From Xiheimicrobium sp033763395 (GTDB lineage: Bacteria; Myxococcota; Myxococcia; Myxococcales; Myxococcaceae): a stretch of DNA of 64,000 bases. The stretch spans positions 1-64,000 of the forward strand of contig JANRKQ010000062.1 of NCBI GenBank assembly GCA_033763395.1. The letters are read 5' to 3'. The notes beneath the pieces are model-generated. The model had not been told where the DNA came from and made no database searches. It worked only from the letters and a program-made list of their open reading frames with translations. Below, piece after piece: positions 8,984-16,932 of the stretch (positions are counted from its first letter, which is position 1; each line of letters begins with the position of its first letter). A program made the translations under genes and the position numbers.

Positions 8984-9889
8984 ATGAGCACTCGACACGT
9001 CGGCTTCCTCGGCCTCGGCCTGATGGGCAGCCGCATGGCCAGGAACCTCAAGGCGAAGGGCTTCGAGGTGACGGTGTGGAACCGCACTCGCGCCCGCGCC
9101 GACGAGCTCACCCCGCTGGGCGTGCAGGTCGCCTCCACGCCAGCCGACGTGGCGCGCGTGGCTGACGTGCTCTGCACCTGCGTGGCCGACGTCCCCGCGC
9201 TGCGCGAGGTGGCGCTGGGCGCGCAGGGGCTGCTCACGACGGCCCGCTCGGGTCAGCTGTTCATCGACTTCTCCACCGTCTCGGTGCCGCTCGTGCGCGA
9301 GCTCGGTGCTGCCTTCGGCGCGAAGGGCGTCGACGTCATCGACGCGCCCGTCACCGGCTCGAAGAACGGCGCCGAGAAGGGCACGCTCGTCATCATGGCG
9401 GGAGGCTCCGACGCGGCGATGGCCCGCGCTGACGCCGTGTTCAAGGCCGTGGGCGAGAAGGTGATTCACTGCGGGCCGCTGGGCGCGGGTACCCAGGTGA
9501 AGCTCGCCGGCAACGGCCTCATCGCCGCGATGCTGCAGGCGTTCTCGGAAGGGCTGCTGCTCACCTCGAAGGCCGGCGTCGACCCCGGGAAGTTCATCGA
9601 GGTCGTGCAGGCCTCGGGCTTCCGCTCGCCGTACTTCGACTTCAAGGGCAAGGCGCTCCTCGAGCGCGACTTCTCGACGCACTTTGAAGTCGACCTCATG
9701 CACAAGGACCTCACCCTGCTGCTCGAGAACGCGGCGGCGAACCGGGTGCCGACGCCGACGGCCGCGTCCCTCAAAGAGACCTACGCCCTCGCGCGCGCCG
9801 CCGGGAAGGGCCGGGAGGACATCGGCGCCGTCATCACGGCCTATGAAGCGCTGTGCGGCCACCGCATCGGCGAACGTGGAGAGGAGTGA
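8984..9889 (+). CDS. NAD(P)-dependent beta-hydroxyacid dehydrogenase (3-hydroxyisobutyrate dehydrogenase family)
   Basis: Cytosolic oxidoreductase of 301 residues. Rossmann motif GLGLMG is at 10-15, NRT at 33-35 gives NADP preference in relatives, the substrate loop VTGSKNGAEKGTL is at about 123-135, and catalytic Lys173 lies in QVKLAGNG. The family includes 3-hydroxyisobutyrate dehydrogenase, glyoxylate/succinic semialdehyde reductase and tartronate semialdehyde reductase, and the sequence alone does not choose between them. A strong AGGAG lies 7 nt before the ATG. The next gene follows after 4 nt, suggesting co-transcription. Confidence 0.92.
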   Translation: MSTRHVGFLGLGLMGSRMARNLKAKGFEVTVWNRTRARADELTPLGVQVASTPADVARVADVLCTCVADVPALREVALGAQGLLTTARSGQLFIDFSTVSVPLVRELGAAFGAKGVDVIDAPVTGSKNGAEKGTLVIMAGGSDAAMARADAVFKAVGEKVIHCGPLGAGTQVKLAGNGLIAAMLQAFSEGLLLTSKAGVDPGKFIEVVQASGFRSPYFDFKGKALLERDFSTHFEVDLMHKDLTLLLENAAANRVPTPTAASLKETYALARAAGKGREDIGAVITAYEALCGHRIGERGEE

Positions 9890-9893
9890 CGTC

Positions 9894-10454
9894 ATGACGA
9901 CCCCCCAACGAGTGGCGCTGGCGACGGTGGCCGGCGCGCTGCTGGCCACCGGCTTCTGGCTCTTGCGGCCCGACGAGCCGACCGCGGCCCCGAGCGCTCC
10001 CACGCCGACGAGCGCCCCGACCGTCGCGGTGGCACCGGGCACGACGCCGCTGCCGGTGGCCGAGGCCGTGCCTGCCATGGCCGCCGCCGACGCTGGAGCG
10101 CCCACACCCGCCCCTGCGCCCACTGGCCCGACGGTCGAGGTGGCGCCGTCTCCGTTTACCGACTCGAACTCCGAGGAGCTGAAGTACGCGGTGAAGCTCG
10201 TGCTGGGTCCTGACACGGGGCCCACTGAGTGGCGCAAGGCCGCCGAGGTGTTCCAACGCTGCGTCGACGTGAACCCGACCAACCACCTGTGCAAGCGGGG
10301 CGTGTTCGCGGCGTACGAGCGGCTCGACTCCGACGGCGGGCCCGCCAGCTCGCTCAGCGCGCCCATCGAGTTTCAGCCGGAGCGCACCGCGCCCCTGCCG
10401 AACGAGGCGCAGCGCCTTCGCAACGAGAACCTGATGCCGGTGAAGCCGCGCTGA
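9894..10454 (+). CDS. Membrane-anchored hypothetical protein with Ala/Pro linker
   Basis: A 186-residue protein. One N-terminal transmembrane segment (about residues 6-24) is followed by an Ala/Pro/Thr-rich linker to about 85, then a soluble domain of about 100 residues with two Cys (FQRCVDVNP and HLCKRG) and a TPR-like feel (WRKAAEVFQRC). GAGGAG precedes the ATG, and the gene starts 4 nt after the dehydrogenase stop. It is probably exposed to the periplasm. Similar short proteins with a repeat-like helix pair are common in myxobacteria, but no function is assigned. Confidence 0.75.
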   Translation: MTTPQRVALATVAGALLATGFWLLRPDEPTAAPSAPTPTSAPTVAVAPGTTPLPVAEAVPAMAAADAGAPTPAPAPTGPTVEVAPSPFTDSNSEELKYAVKLVLGPDTGPTEWRKAAEVFQRCVDVNPTNHLCKRGVFAAYERLDSDGGPASSLSAPIEFQPERTAPLPNEAQRLRNENLMPVKPR

Positions 10455-10456
10455 CG

Positions 10457-10834
10457 TCAGGGCTGGGACAGGCGGGCGAACGCCGCCCCGAGGGCCGTGC
10501 TGAGGCCCGCGGCGTCCGACGCTTCGAAGAACGCGACGGGACATGAGGGGCCAGGCGCGCACGCCGCAGCGCCACCGGCGACGGCAACCGCGTTCATCGT
10601 TGCGCGGGTCGTCGCCGGCGATGACGACGACGGCGGTCCGGACCCCGGCGGCGCGAAGGTCGGCCACCGCGTTCACCGTCTCACGCTCATCGAGGTACCC
10701 CGCTCGGTGACGGTCGCGCTCGCCACACCGCTGACCGGGCGCAGGCGGGCGCGCACCACCTCAGCTGGCGGACAGCCCGCGGGGGCGGTCCACTCGAACT
10801 CGAGCGGCGCTTGCGCCAGGAGCGCTCCCACCAT
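10457..10834 (-). pseudogene. Decayed vWA-like and signal-peptide gene fragments
   Basis: Two coding remnants lie head to tail on the minus strand. From 10834 an intact-looking start MVGALLAQAPLEFEW resembles a secreted protein with an APAGCPPAEVVRARL segment, but the frame stops at 10673. In other frames, about 10560-10705 encodes ETVNAVADLRAAGVRTAVVV, a typical vWA core strand. About 10457-10590 encodes PSCPVAFFEASDAAGLSTAL with an in-frame stop at 10457, the usual vWA tail. The pieces lie in different frames, so at least two frameshifts or deletions are needed. This fills the otherwise gene-free gap 10455-10945. Confidence 0.55.
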
Positions 10835-10945
10835 GAAGGCTCCGATGCCCACGCCTGGCGGACATACCCACTCGGCGGAGGCCCCGGCAATCGGCCCGGG
10901 CGGCCTCCGTCTTCGGGACACGTCCTCGCTGCACCCTGGAGCCCC

Positions 10946-11281
10946 ATGACCTCGAACGCCCTGCCCCGCTGGCTCGTCGCCGTGCTCGCCCTCGTCGGCG
11001 CCGTCGTGCTCGGCCCGCCGGTGCTCGCGCTCCTGCTCGTCGCCTTCGCCTTCCTCCTCAAGCTCGGCGTGCTGGCGCTCAAAATCGGCGTCATCGCCCT
11101 CGGGTTGGCCGCCGTCGTCGTCGTGCTGCGCGCGCTGTTCGGCCGCCCCAGCCCCGCTCCGCGCCAGCAGCCCTCCATCGAAGAGCTCGCCGAACGCCTC
11201 GAAGCCCAGGAGCTGGCGCAGCGCCGGGACCTCGACCGTCAGCTGGCCGAGGCGCTCGAGCAGCCACCTCCAGTCCGTTGA
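10946..11281 (+). CDS. Small integral membrane protein
   Basis: A 111-residue protein. Residues 8-65 are almost entirely hydrophobic and form two or three membrane segments, followed by a charged helical tail (SIEELAERLEAQEL) that may be a coiled coil. No family is recognised. ATG at 10946 directly precedes the hydrophobic region. Codon use is typical for the window. Confidence 0.7.
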   Translation: MTSNALPRWLVAVLALVGAVVLGPPVLALLLVAFAFLLKLGVLALKIGVIALGLAAVVVVLRALFGRPSPAPRQQPSIEELAERLEAQELAQRRDLDRQLAEALEQPPPVR

Positions 11282-11328
11282 CAGCTCTTGACTAGAACGA
11301 GCTGGGGAGCCGTCAAGAACCTGAAATC

Positions 11329-11381
11329 AATCAACTTCTAGTCACCCCGAATCCGTAAACAGTTTTACAGCCCAGTTGATT
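11329..11381. repeat. Inverted repeat in an AT-rich intergenic patch
   Basis: AATCAACT (11329-11336) is repeated in inverted orientation as AGTTGATT (11374-11381), with 37 nt between. The surrounding 100 bases (about 11285-11395) are clearly richer in A/T than the rest of the window, so the segment is probably regulatory, upstream of the small ORF at 11440 and the kinase at 11642. It could also be a remnant of foreign DNA. Confidence 0.4.
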
Positions 11382-11439
11382 TACCGATTTTCAGGGGTGG
11401 GGCTGACAGGGGCGTTTCGTGCGCGGTACGACTTCGCGC

Positions 11440-11586
11440 ATGACCGACGGACAAGTGGTGAAGCTCGACAACGGAGTGGTGGCCGAGATGAAGCGGCTCA
11501 CGGTGAAGGGTGCTCCGTACGCCTCGCTGCTGGTCGCGGTCGAGCTGCCCGCCGAGCCACGCCGCGAGCCGTCACGGCCGCACTGA
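11440..11586 (+). CDS. Possible 48-residue small protein
   Basis: ATG at 11440 opens a 48-residue frame ending at TGA 11584-11586. Codons end mostly in G or C, as in genuine genes here, and the product (MTDGQVVKLDNG at the start) is charged and soluble. There is no clear ribosome binding site. It follows the AT-rich patch and lies 55 nt before the kinase start, so it could be a leader ORF. Nothing similar is recognised. Confidence 0.4.
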   Translation: MTDGQVVKLDNGVVAEMKRLTVKGAPYASLLVAVELPAEPRREPSRPH

Positions 11587-11641
11587 CTCGGGTTTTCTGC
11601 AATCCGTCGGGCTGACGACCTCGTAGGCTCGTCCCCTTCCC

Positions 11642-13279
11642 GTGGACGACTCGGCCGGCCAGCGCGCCCTCAGCGAACATCTGCAGAAAGACGCTCCGCA
11701 GCGCGAGGCGTCGGTCGCGCGCTTCATGGCCGTGGTGTCGGCGCTCGCGATGGTGGCGGCCTTCGCCCTGGGGCCCGTCATCGGCTGGAACCTCGGCGGC
11801 CTGCTGGGCCTCGTGTTGGCGGCGCTCGCCACGTACTTCTTCGTGCAGGACCGGGCCTTGCGGCGCGGGTGGTACCGCCCGGCGCTGCGCTGGGTGAACG
11901 TCGCCGTCGAGGTGTCGGCGCCGTCACTCCTCTTCATCGCCGACAGCCGGCTCTACAGCGTCGAGTACGCGCTCACCGCGCCGCCGCTGGCCATCTGGGC
12001 CTCGCTGGTGGCGCTCTCGGGCTTCCGCGGCAGCCGGGCGCTCTCCCTCGGCGCCGGCGCCATCGCCGCCACCGAGTACCTGCTGCTCTACCTCTTCGTC
12101 GCGTGGCCGAACCTCTCGCCCGACGCGCTGGTGACGCTGAAGCCGCCCCTCTTCGTGGTGCGGGTGCTGCTGCTCTTCGCCTCGGGCGTGGTGACGGCGG
12201 TCTTCGTCGGGCACTTCAACCGGCGCGCAGCCGAGGCGCTGTCGGCGGTGCGCGCCCGCGACGTGATGGGCAAGTACCTGTTGCATGAGCGCATCGGCTC
12301 CGGCGGCATGGCCGAGGTCTTCAAGGCGACGTATTGCCCCGAGGGCGGCTTCGAGAAGACGGTGGCGCTGAAGAAGATTCTGCCCTCGTACGCGGCCGAC
12401 ACGGACTTCCTGCGGCTGTTCCGCCTCGAGGCCGAGTTGTGCAGCCGCCTCAACCACCCCAACATCGTGCAGGTGGTGGACTTCGGGCGACACGGAGACT
12501 CGTTCTTCCTCGCGATGGAGTTCGTCGACGGGCTCTCGCTCAAGCGCGTGCTCGACGTGTACCAGGGCGTGGGGCTGCCGCTGCCAGCGGTGACGTACCT
12601 GGGCATCGAGCTGTGCCAGGCGCTCGACTACGTGCACCGGCGGGTGGGGCCCGATGGGCAGCCGATGAATCTCGTTCACCGCGACCTGAACCCACCCAAC
12701 GTGCTGCTCTCGCAGCTCGGTGAGGTGAAGGTGGCTGACTTCGGCATCGCCCGCGCGGCGAGCCGCAGCGACGTCACCCAGGCCGGCGTGGTGAAGGGGA
12801 AGCTGGGGTACCTCGCGCCGGAGCAGGCGGCCGGAGAGCCCATCGACGGGCGGGTCGACTTGTTCGCGTTGGGCGTGACGCTGCACGAGGCCCTCACCGG
12901 CCGGCGGCTGTTCCCCGTTGGAGAAGACCCGGCGTCGCTGAGCGCGGTGTTCGACCTGCCGATTCCGCGGCCGTCACAGCTGCGCGCCGGGGTTCCGCCC
13001 GAGCTGGACCGCGTGGTGATGCAGCTGCTCGAGCGGCCGCTGTCGACCCGCACCGCCTCGGCGCGGGCGGCCCGGGAGCAGCTGCTCGAGGTGACGGGCG
13101 ACGCCTGCGCGTACCCGACGGGGCAGCGGGCGCTCTCGGAGGCGGTCAGGCGCGCGACGGCCGAGTGGCCCGAGCTGGCGCGCCGGGCCGCCGAGTACGC
13201 GATGGCCCAGGCCCGCACGGACGTGGCCTCGAGCCCGGCCGGGTCGACCGACGCGAACAAGCCCATCGTTCCCTGGTGA
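11642..13279 (+). CDS. Membrane Ser/Thr protein kinase with N-terminal multi-TM sensor
   Basis: A 545-residue Hanks-type kinase. Unlike PknB, the membrane part is N-terminal: six or so hydrophobic segments between residues 28 and 195, then the kinase domain from about 212. Visible motifs are the glycine loop IGSGGMAEVF (217-226), catalytic Lys244 in VALKK, HRDLNPPN (346-353), DFG (366-368) and LAPEQ. The catalytic loop has Asn where most kinases have the Lys of HRDxKxxN, a variant seen in many myxobacterial kinases. GTG at 11642 gives a polar N-terminus before the first membrane segment. The N-terminal domain may sense a membrane or extracellular signal. Confidence 0.9.
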   Translation: MDDSAGQRALSEHLQKDAPQREASVARFMAVVSALAMVAAFALGPVIGWNLGGLLGLVLAALATYFFVQDRALRRGWYRPALRWVNVAVEVSAPSLLFIADSRLYSVEYALTAPPLAIWASLVALSGFRGSRALSLGAGAIAATEYLLLYLFVAWPNLSPDALVTLKPPLFVVRVLLLFASGVVTAVFVGHFNRRAAEALSAVRARDVMGKYLLHERIGSGGMAEVFKATYCPEGGFEKTVALKKILPSYAADTDFLRLFRLEAELCSRLNHPNIVQVVDFGRHGDSFFLAMEFVDGLSLKRVLDVYQGVGLPLPAVTYLGIELCQALDYVHRRVGPDGQPMNLVHRDLNPPNVLLSQLGEVKVADFGIARAASRSDVTQAGVVKGKLGYLAPEQAAGEPIDGRVDLFALGVTLHEALTGRRLFPVGEDPASLSAVFDLPIPRPSQLRAGVPPELDRVVMQLLERPLSTRTASARAAREQLLEVTGDACAYPTGQRALSEAVRRATAEWPELARRAAEYAMAQARTDVASSPAGSTDANKPIVPW

Positions 13280-13415
13280 CAGACAGCGCGCCCATCGCGA
13301 TAGCAGGTGGCCGCGGACAGGGAGGCGCCCTTCGCGCTCACGGCGTCAAAGCTGGTGGCGCGACGTTTCCGGGCGACGGCTCGAATGCGTCCGGGACGTT
13401 CGGGAGCCGTGCAGG

Positions 13416-14705
13416 TCACCCCACCCGCACCCCCTCGACCGGCACCGGCTGCGCCTTGCCCTTGAGCCGTACCTCGCCGAGCGCCGCCAGCCGGGCGCGA
13501 CGCTCGGGGCTGAGCCGCTCGGCCGCGGCCGCTGACAGCACGATGGAGGCCGACAGCTCCTTGGTGGCGGACTCGAGGCGCGAGGCGGTGTTGACGGTGT
13601 CGCCGATGACGGTGAACTCGCGGCGCGCCTCGCTCCCGATGGGGCCCTGCAGCACCTCGCCGAAGTGAATGCCGATGCCGTTGTCGAGGGGCGAAAGGCC
13701 CGCGCGGGCGAGCTGGGCGTTGAGCTCGACCAGGCCCGCGCGCATCGCGAGCGCGGCGTCGAAGGCGTCGTCACAGGGGTTCGGCCGCTCGAGCAGCCCG
13801 CCGAAGGTGGCCATCACGGCGTCGCCGATGAACTTGTCCACCACGCCGCCGTGCGCCGTGACGGCCGCCACCATCTTCTCGAAGTAGGCGTTGAGGCGGA
13901 GCACCACCTCGGCCGGCTCGAGGCCCTCGCTGAAGGTGGTGAAGCCACGCAGGTCGCAGAAGAGCACCGCCACCGTCTTGCGCTCGCCCTCGACGCCCGC
14001 CTTGTCGCGCAGCAGCTTGTCGCGCACGGCGTCGGAGACGTACTGGCCGAAGAGCCCATGGAGCGTGCGACGCTCGCGCTCTTCGTCGCGCACCCGGTGC
14101 ACCAGCTCGCGCGAGGCCTGCGCGGCGGCCGCCACCAAAAAGCCCACGCCCACGATGACGAAGCTCCGCAGCGCCGCGACGCCGACGTCGGTGAGGTCGT
14201 GGAAGAAGCCGCGCTCGAGGGCCGGCTCGAGCGTCAGCAGGCTCCTTCGCGAGAGGGCGTGAAAGACGAACAGGCCTGCGCCACCGACGAACCCCGAGAC
14301 GCGCGCGAGCGCCGGGTCGAACGACAGGCCCGACAGCACGACGGCGACGAGGAAGACGAAGCCGATGGGCCCGAAGAGGAAGGTGGCGGGCCCGAAGGGC
14401 ACGACGTCACGCGCGATGACCGCCGAGGCGACCGGCAGGGCGTGGAGCGACAGCAGCACGAGCCACGCGCGCTGGCCGACCACGAGGCCCCGCCGGGCGA
14501 GCGCGAAGACGCCGAAGCACCAGGCGGCGATGGCGCCGACGGTGAAGGCCGGCATCACCAGCCAGGGCGAGGCGCGCGAGAGCCCCGTGACCGCCACCGT
14601 CGCCATCGTCGCGGTGACTCCAGCGGCGAGCGCGCCCTTCGCCAGGGCCGCGTTCGAGGCCCTCGCGATGGCGAAACCGAGGTCGTCCGCCGGGTCAACG
14701 GGCAT
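13416..14705 (-). CDS. Membrane class III adenylate cyclase
   Basis: A 429-residue enzyme expected to make cAMP. About six hydrophobic helices occupy residues 20-215, followed by a linker helix (RVRDEERERRTLHGLFGQYV) and a class III catalytic domain from about 245. Metal-binding Asp residues are in FCDLRGF and FIGDAV, the substrate-binding Lys in VVDKF, and the transition-state Asn and Arg in TVIGDTVNTASRLES. All key residues are present, so it should be active. ATG at 14705 is the first good start. It is convergent with the upstream kinase gene, with 136 nt between. Confidence 0.92.
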   Translation of the reverse strand: MPVDPADDLGFAIARASNAALAKGALAAGVTATMATVAVTGLSRASPWLVMPAFTVGAIAAWCFGVFALARRGLVVGQRAWLVLLSLHALPVASAVIARDVVPFGPATFLFGPIGFVFLVAVVLSGLSFDPALARVSGFVGGAGLFVFHALSRRSLLTLEPALERGFFHDLTDVGVAALRSFVIVGVGFLVAAAAQASRELVHRVRDEERERRTLHGLFGQYVSDAVRDKLLRDKAGVEGERKTVAVLFCDLRGFTTFSEGLEPAEVVLRLNAYFEKMVAAVTAHGGVVDKFIGDAVMATFGGLLERPNPCDDAFDAALAMRAGLVELNAQLARAGLSPLDNGIGIHFGEVLQGPIGSEARREFTVIGDTVNTASRLESATKELSASIVLSAAAAERLSPERRARLAALGEVRLKGKAQPVPVEGVRVG

Positions 14706-14919
14706 GGAGCCAAGTCTGCCACGACCGAGGTGACCGGCTTGACCGCAATGCGCAGAGGGGTGTGACGTCGTGTTGCGTGTCACGCGGGGGTCGGTTGTCG
14801 CGTGGGCCCTTCCCGTTCAGCGGCTGGCTGACCACGGGTGTGGCCGCGGTGAAGCTATCGATGCGCCTGGAATCACTCACCGCGCCGAGTGGCAGCCGAT
14901 GTGCATACGCGGTTGAAGC

Positions 14920-15477
14920 ATGGTGCTTCTCCTCGTGCTGGCGCAGCTCACGCCGCCCGTCAGCGAAGGCGGCCTCTCGGTACGGTTCGAGGGCCAGACC
15001 ATCGACCGGCTCGCGACCTTGCGCGTGGCGATCACCGACCGGACCGCCGCCACGGTGCGGGTGCCGCTCGAATTGGGAGACCGCCTCGCAACAGGCACGG
15101 TGGTGGTGGTGGAGGGCCTTCCGGCCAGCTGGCATGTGGAGGTCCGACGGGTGACGTACACCCTCTTCGATGCCATCGACCCCTCGACAGAGGACGACCA
15201 CGCCATCGTCGCCACCTCGCGCTCCGCGTGGGTCGAACTCCCCCTGAAGAAGGCGGGCGCGCCCCTGCCCCTGTTGCCGCAGCCGCGCCCACCGACCGCG
15301 CCGGCGCTCCGCGCGGCACTGGAGAAACGCAGCCCCCGCTTTCTGCAGGCCCTCGACGGCGGCACCCCCACCTTCTGGACCCATGAGGCCGCGTGGGAGC
15401 TGCGCTTCGTGCGCCTCACCAGGGAAGGCCGCACGGTGGTGAAGACGCTGCTGGTCGACAACACCTTCGGGTGCTGA
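14920..15477 (+). CDS. Hypothetical secreted protein
   Basis: A 185-residue protein with a short N-terminal hydrophobic stretch that probably acts as a signal peptide (VLLLVLAQLTPP). The mature part is beta-rich, ends in a C-terminal Cys and carries a DNTFGC tail. No domain is recognised. Codon bias supports coding. It lies convergent to the MerR gene, with only 17 nt between the stops. Confidence 0.7.
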   Translation: MVLLLVLAQLTPPVSEGGLSVRFEGQTIDRLATLRVAITDRTAATVRVPLELGDRLATGTVVVVEGLPASWHVEVRRVTYTLFDAIDPSTEDDHAIVATSRSAWVELPLKKAGAPLPLLPQPRPPTAPALRAALEKRSPRFLQALDGGTPTFWTHEAAWELRFVRLTREGRTVVKTLLVDNTFGC

Positions 15478-15494
15478 GCGTCGAGACTGATGGC

Positions 15495-15962
15495 TCACCC
15501 CGCGCGAGCGACCGCGGGCCGACGCACGGGACCGGCCCGACGCCGGCCAGGCCCGGTGAGCGCGTCGACGAGCAAGGGTGGCACCCCGTGCTCGCCCGCC
15601 CGTATCCACGCGCCCTTCTGCTCCAGGTACCGCTTCATGCGCTCGAGCTGCGCGATGCGCGCGGCGAGCTCGCCCGTCTTTTCGTCGATGAACTTCAGCC
15701 GCTGCGCGCGCGTGAGGCCCTTCAGCTCCCACTCGCCGATGGTGCGGCCGATTTCACCCAGCGAGAAGCCGAGGCCCTGCGCCACCTGAATCGCCTGGGC
15801 GCGCTCGACGGCGCGCTGGTCGAAGGTGCGGTAGCCGTTGGCCTCGACGGTCGGCACCAGCAGGCCCTTGCGCTCGTAGAAACGAATGGTGTCTCGGCTG
15901 AGGCCCGTCTTGCGGGCGAAGGCGCCGATGCGCAGGCGCAGCGGCGTGGGAGAGGTGGCCAT
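15495..15962 (-). CDS. MerR-family transcriptional regulator
   Basis: A 155-residue regulator. The winged helix-turn-helix is at residues 10-45 (IGAFARKTGLSRDTIRFYE), with the typical YRTF and LGFSLGEI segments, then a dimerisation helix (about 80-125). The C-terminus lacks the paired cysteines of metal-sensing MerR proteins, so it is more likely a small-molecule or stress sensor. It is transcribed after the SDR gene (4 nt apart) and probably regulates that operon. Confidence 0.9.
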   Translation of the reverse strand: MATSPTPLRLRIGAFARKTGLSRDTIRFYERKGLLVPTVEANGYRTFDQRAVERAQAIQVAQGLGFSLGEIGRTIGEWELKGLTRAQRLKFIDEKTGELAARIAQLERMKRYLEQKGAWIRAGEHGVPPLLVDALTGPGRRRAGPVRRPAVARAG

Positions 15963-15966
15963 GACG

Positions 15967-16833
15967 TCAGGCTCCGAAGAGGCGCCGGAAGAGCGCGTGC
16001 GTCCATGAGAATGGCAGCACCGCGTGCAGGGCGTACAGCAGCCGCGCGTCGGGCCCGACGAACCAGCGAAAGCGTGGGCTCTGCTGGAGCAGAATGCGGC
16101 GCACCACCGTCGCCACCGCCGCGGGCGGAGAGCCCAGCCGGCCAGCCGCGGCGATCTGCGAACGCAGCTGGGCGAGCCCGGGGCCGTAGCGGGCGCGGCC
16201 CTCGGCCGGCATCGAGGCCAGCGCGTGCTCGATGCTCGCGTCGGTCTTCGGCATGAACTCGGTGCGAATGCCGCCCGGCTGCACGACGACGGCGCGAATG
16301 CCCTGGCGCCACAGCTCCTGCCGCAGGCCCTCGGTGAGGCCCACCACGGCGAACTTCGACGCGTGGTAGAACACCTCCCAGGGCAGGCCGAAGCTGCCGC
16401 CGACGGAGCTGATGTTCACCAGCTTCGCCGTCGTGCCGCTCGACTCGGCGAAGCGCCGCAGCGCGGGCACCAGCCGCTGAGAGAGGCGGGCCAGCCCGAA
16501 GAAGTTCACCTCCATGAGCGCGCGGGCCCGCTCGTCGTCCGAGTACTCGAAGGCGGCGTTGTAGTTGTGCCCGGCGTTGTTCACGAGGCCCGCGAGCCCG
16601 CCCGGCAGCAGGTCGAGCCGCCGCCCCAGGGCGTCGATGTCTTCGGCGCGCGAGACGTCGAGCTGCACGGGCTCGAGCGACAGCTCCCCGGCCGCGGCCC
16701 GGAGCGCCTGCGCGTCGGCCTCACGACGGATGCCCGCGAGCACGGAATAGCCGCGCCTGGCCAGCTCGAGCGCCGTCTCACGCCCGATGCCCGTCGAGGC
16801 GCCCGTCACCACCACCACCTGCTTCGTCTCCAC
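15967..16833 (-). CDS. Short-chain dehydrogenase/reductase (SDR)
   Basis: NAD(P)-dependent oxidoreductase of 288 residues with a classical SDR core: TGASTGIG at about 10-17, NNAG near 86, catalytic Ser in NISSVGG, YHASK (Tyr and Lys of the active site) and PGGIRTEF. The extended C-terminus of about 60 residues, with hydrophobic stretches, fits SDRs acting on lipophilic substrates. GTG at 16833 is preceded by GGAGG at good spacing, which decides the start. It is co-transcribed with the MerR gene. Substrate not known. Confidence 0.92.
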   Translation of the reverse strand: METKQVVVVTGASTGIGRETALELARRGYSVLAGIRREADAQALRAAAGELSLEPVQLDVSRAEDIDALGRRLDLLPGGLAGLVNNAGHNYNAAFEYSDDERARALMEVNFFGLARLSQRLVPALRRFAESSGTTAKLVNISSVGGSFGLPWEVFYHASKFAVVGLTEGLRQELWRQGIRAVVVQPGGIRTEFMPKTDASIEHALASMPAEGRARYGPGLAQLRSQIAAAGRLGSPPAAVATVVRRILLQQSPRFRWFVGPDARLLYALHAVLPFSWTHALFRRLFGA

Positions 16834-16932
16834 GATGAACCTCCTTCGAGAACTGCGAGGGAGGCCAACCGTCGTCCGTGGACCATGGTCCACGGTCAAC
16901 CCGGTCGAAGCGGTGGGGCCGCGCGCGGCGCG

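Noticed and set aside
8840..10366. Long minus-strand open frame opposite the dehydrogenase gene
   Set aside because: Shadow of the well-supported dehydrogenase and following gene; no conserved motif.
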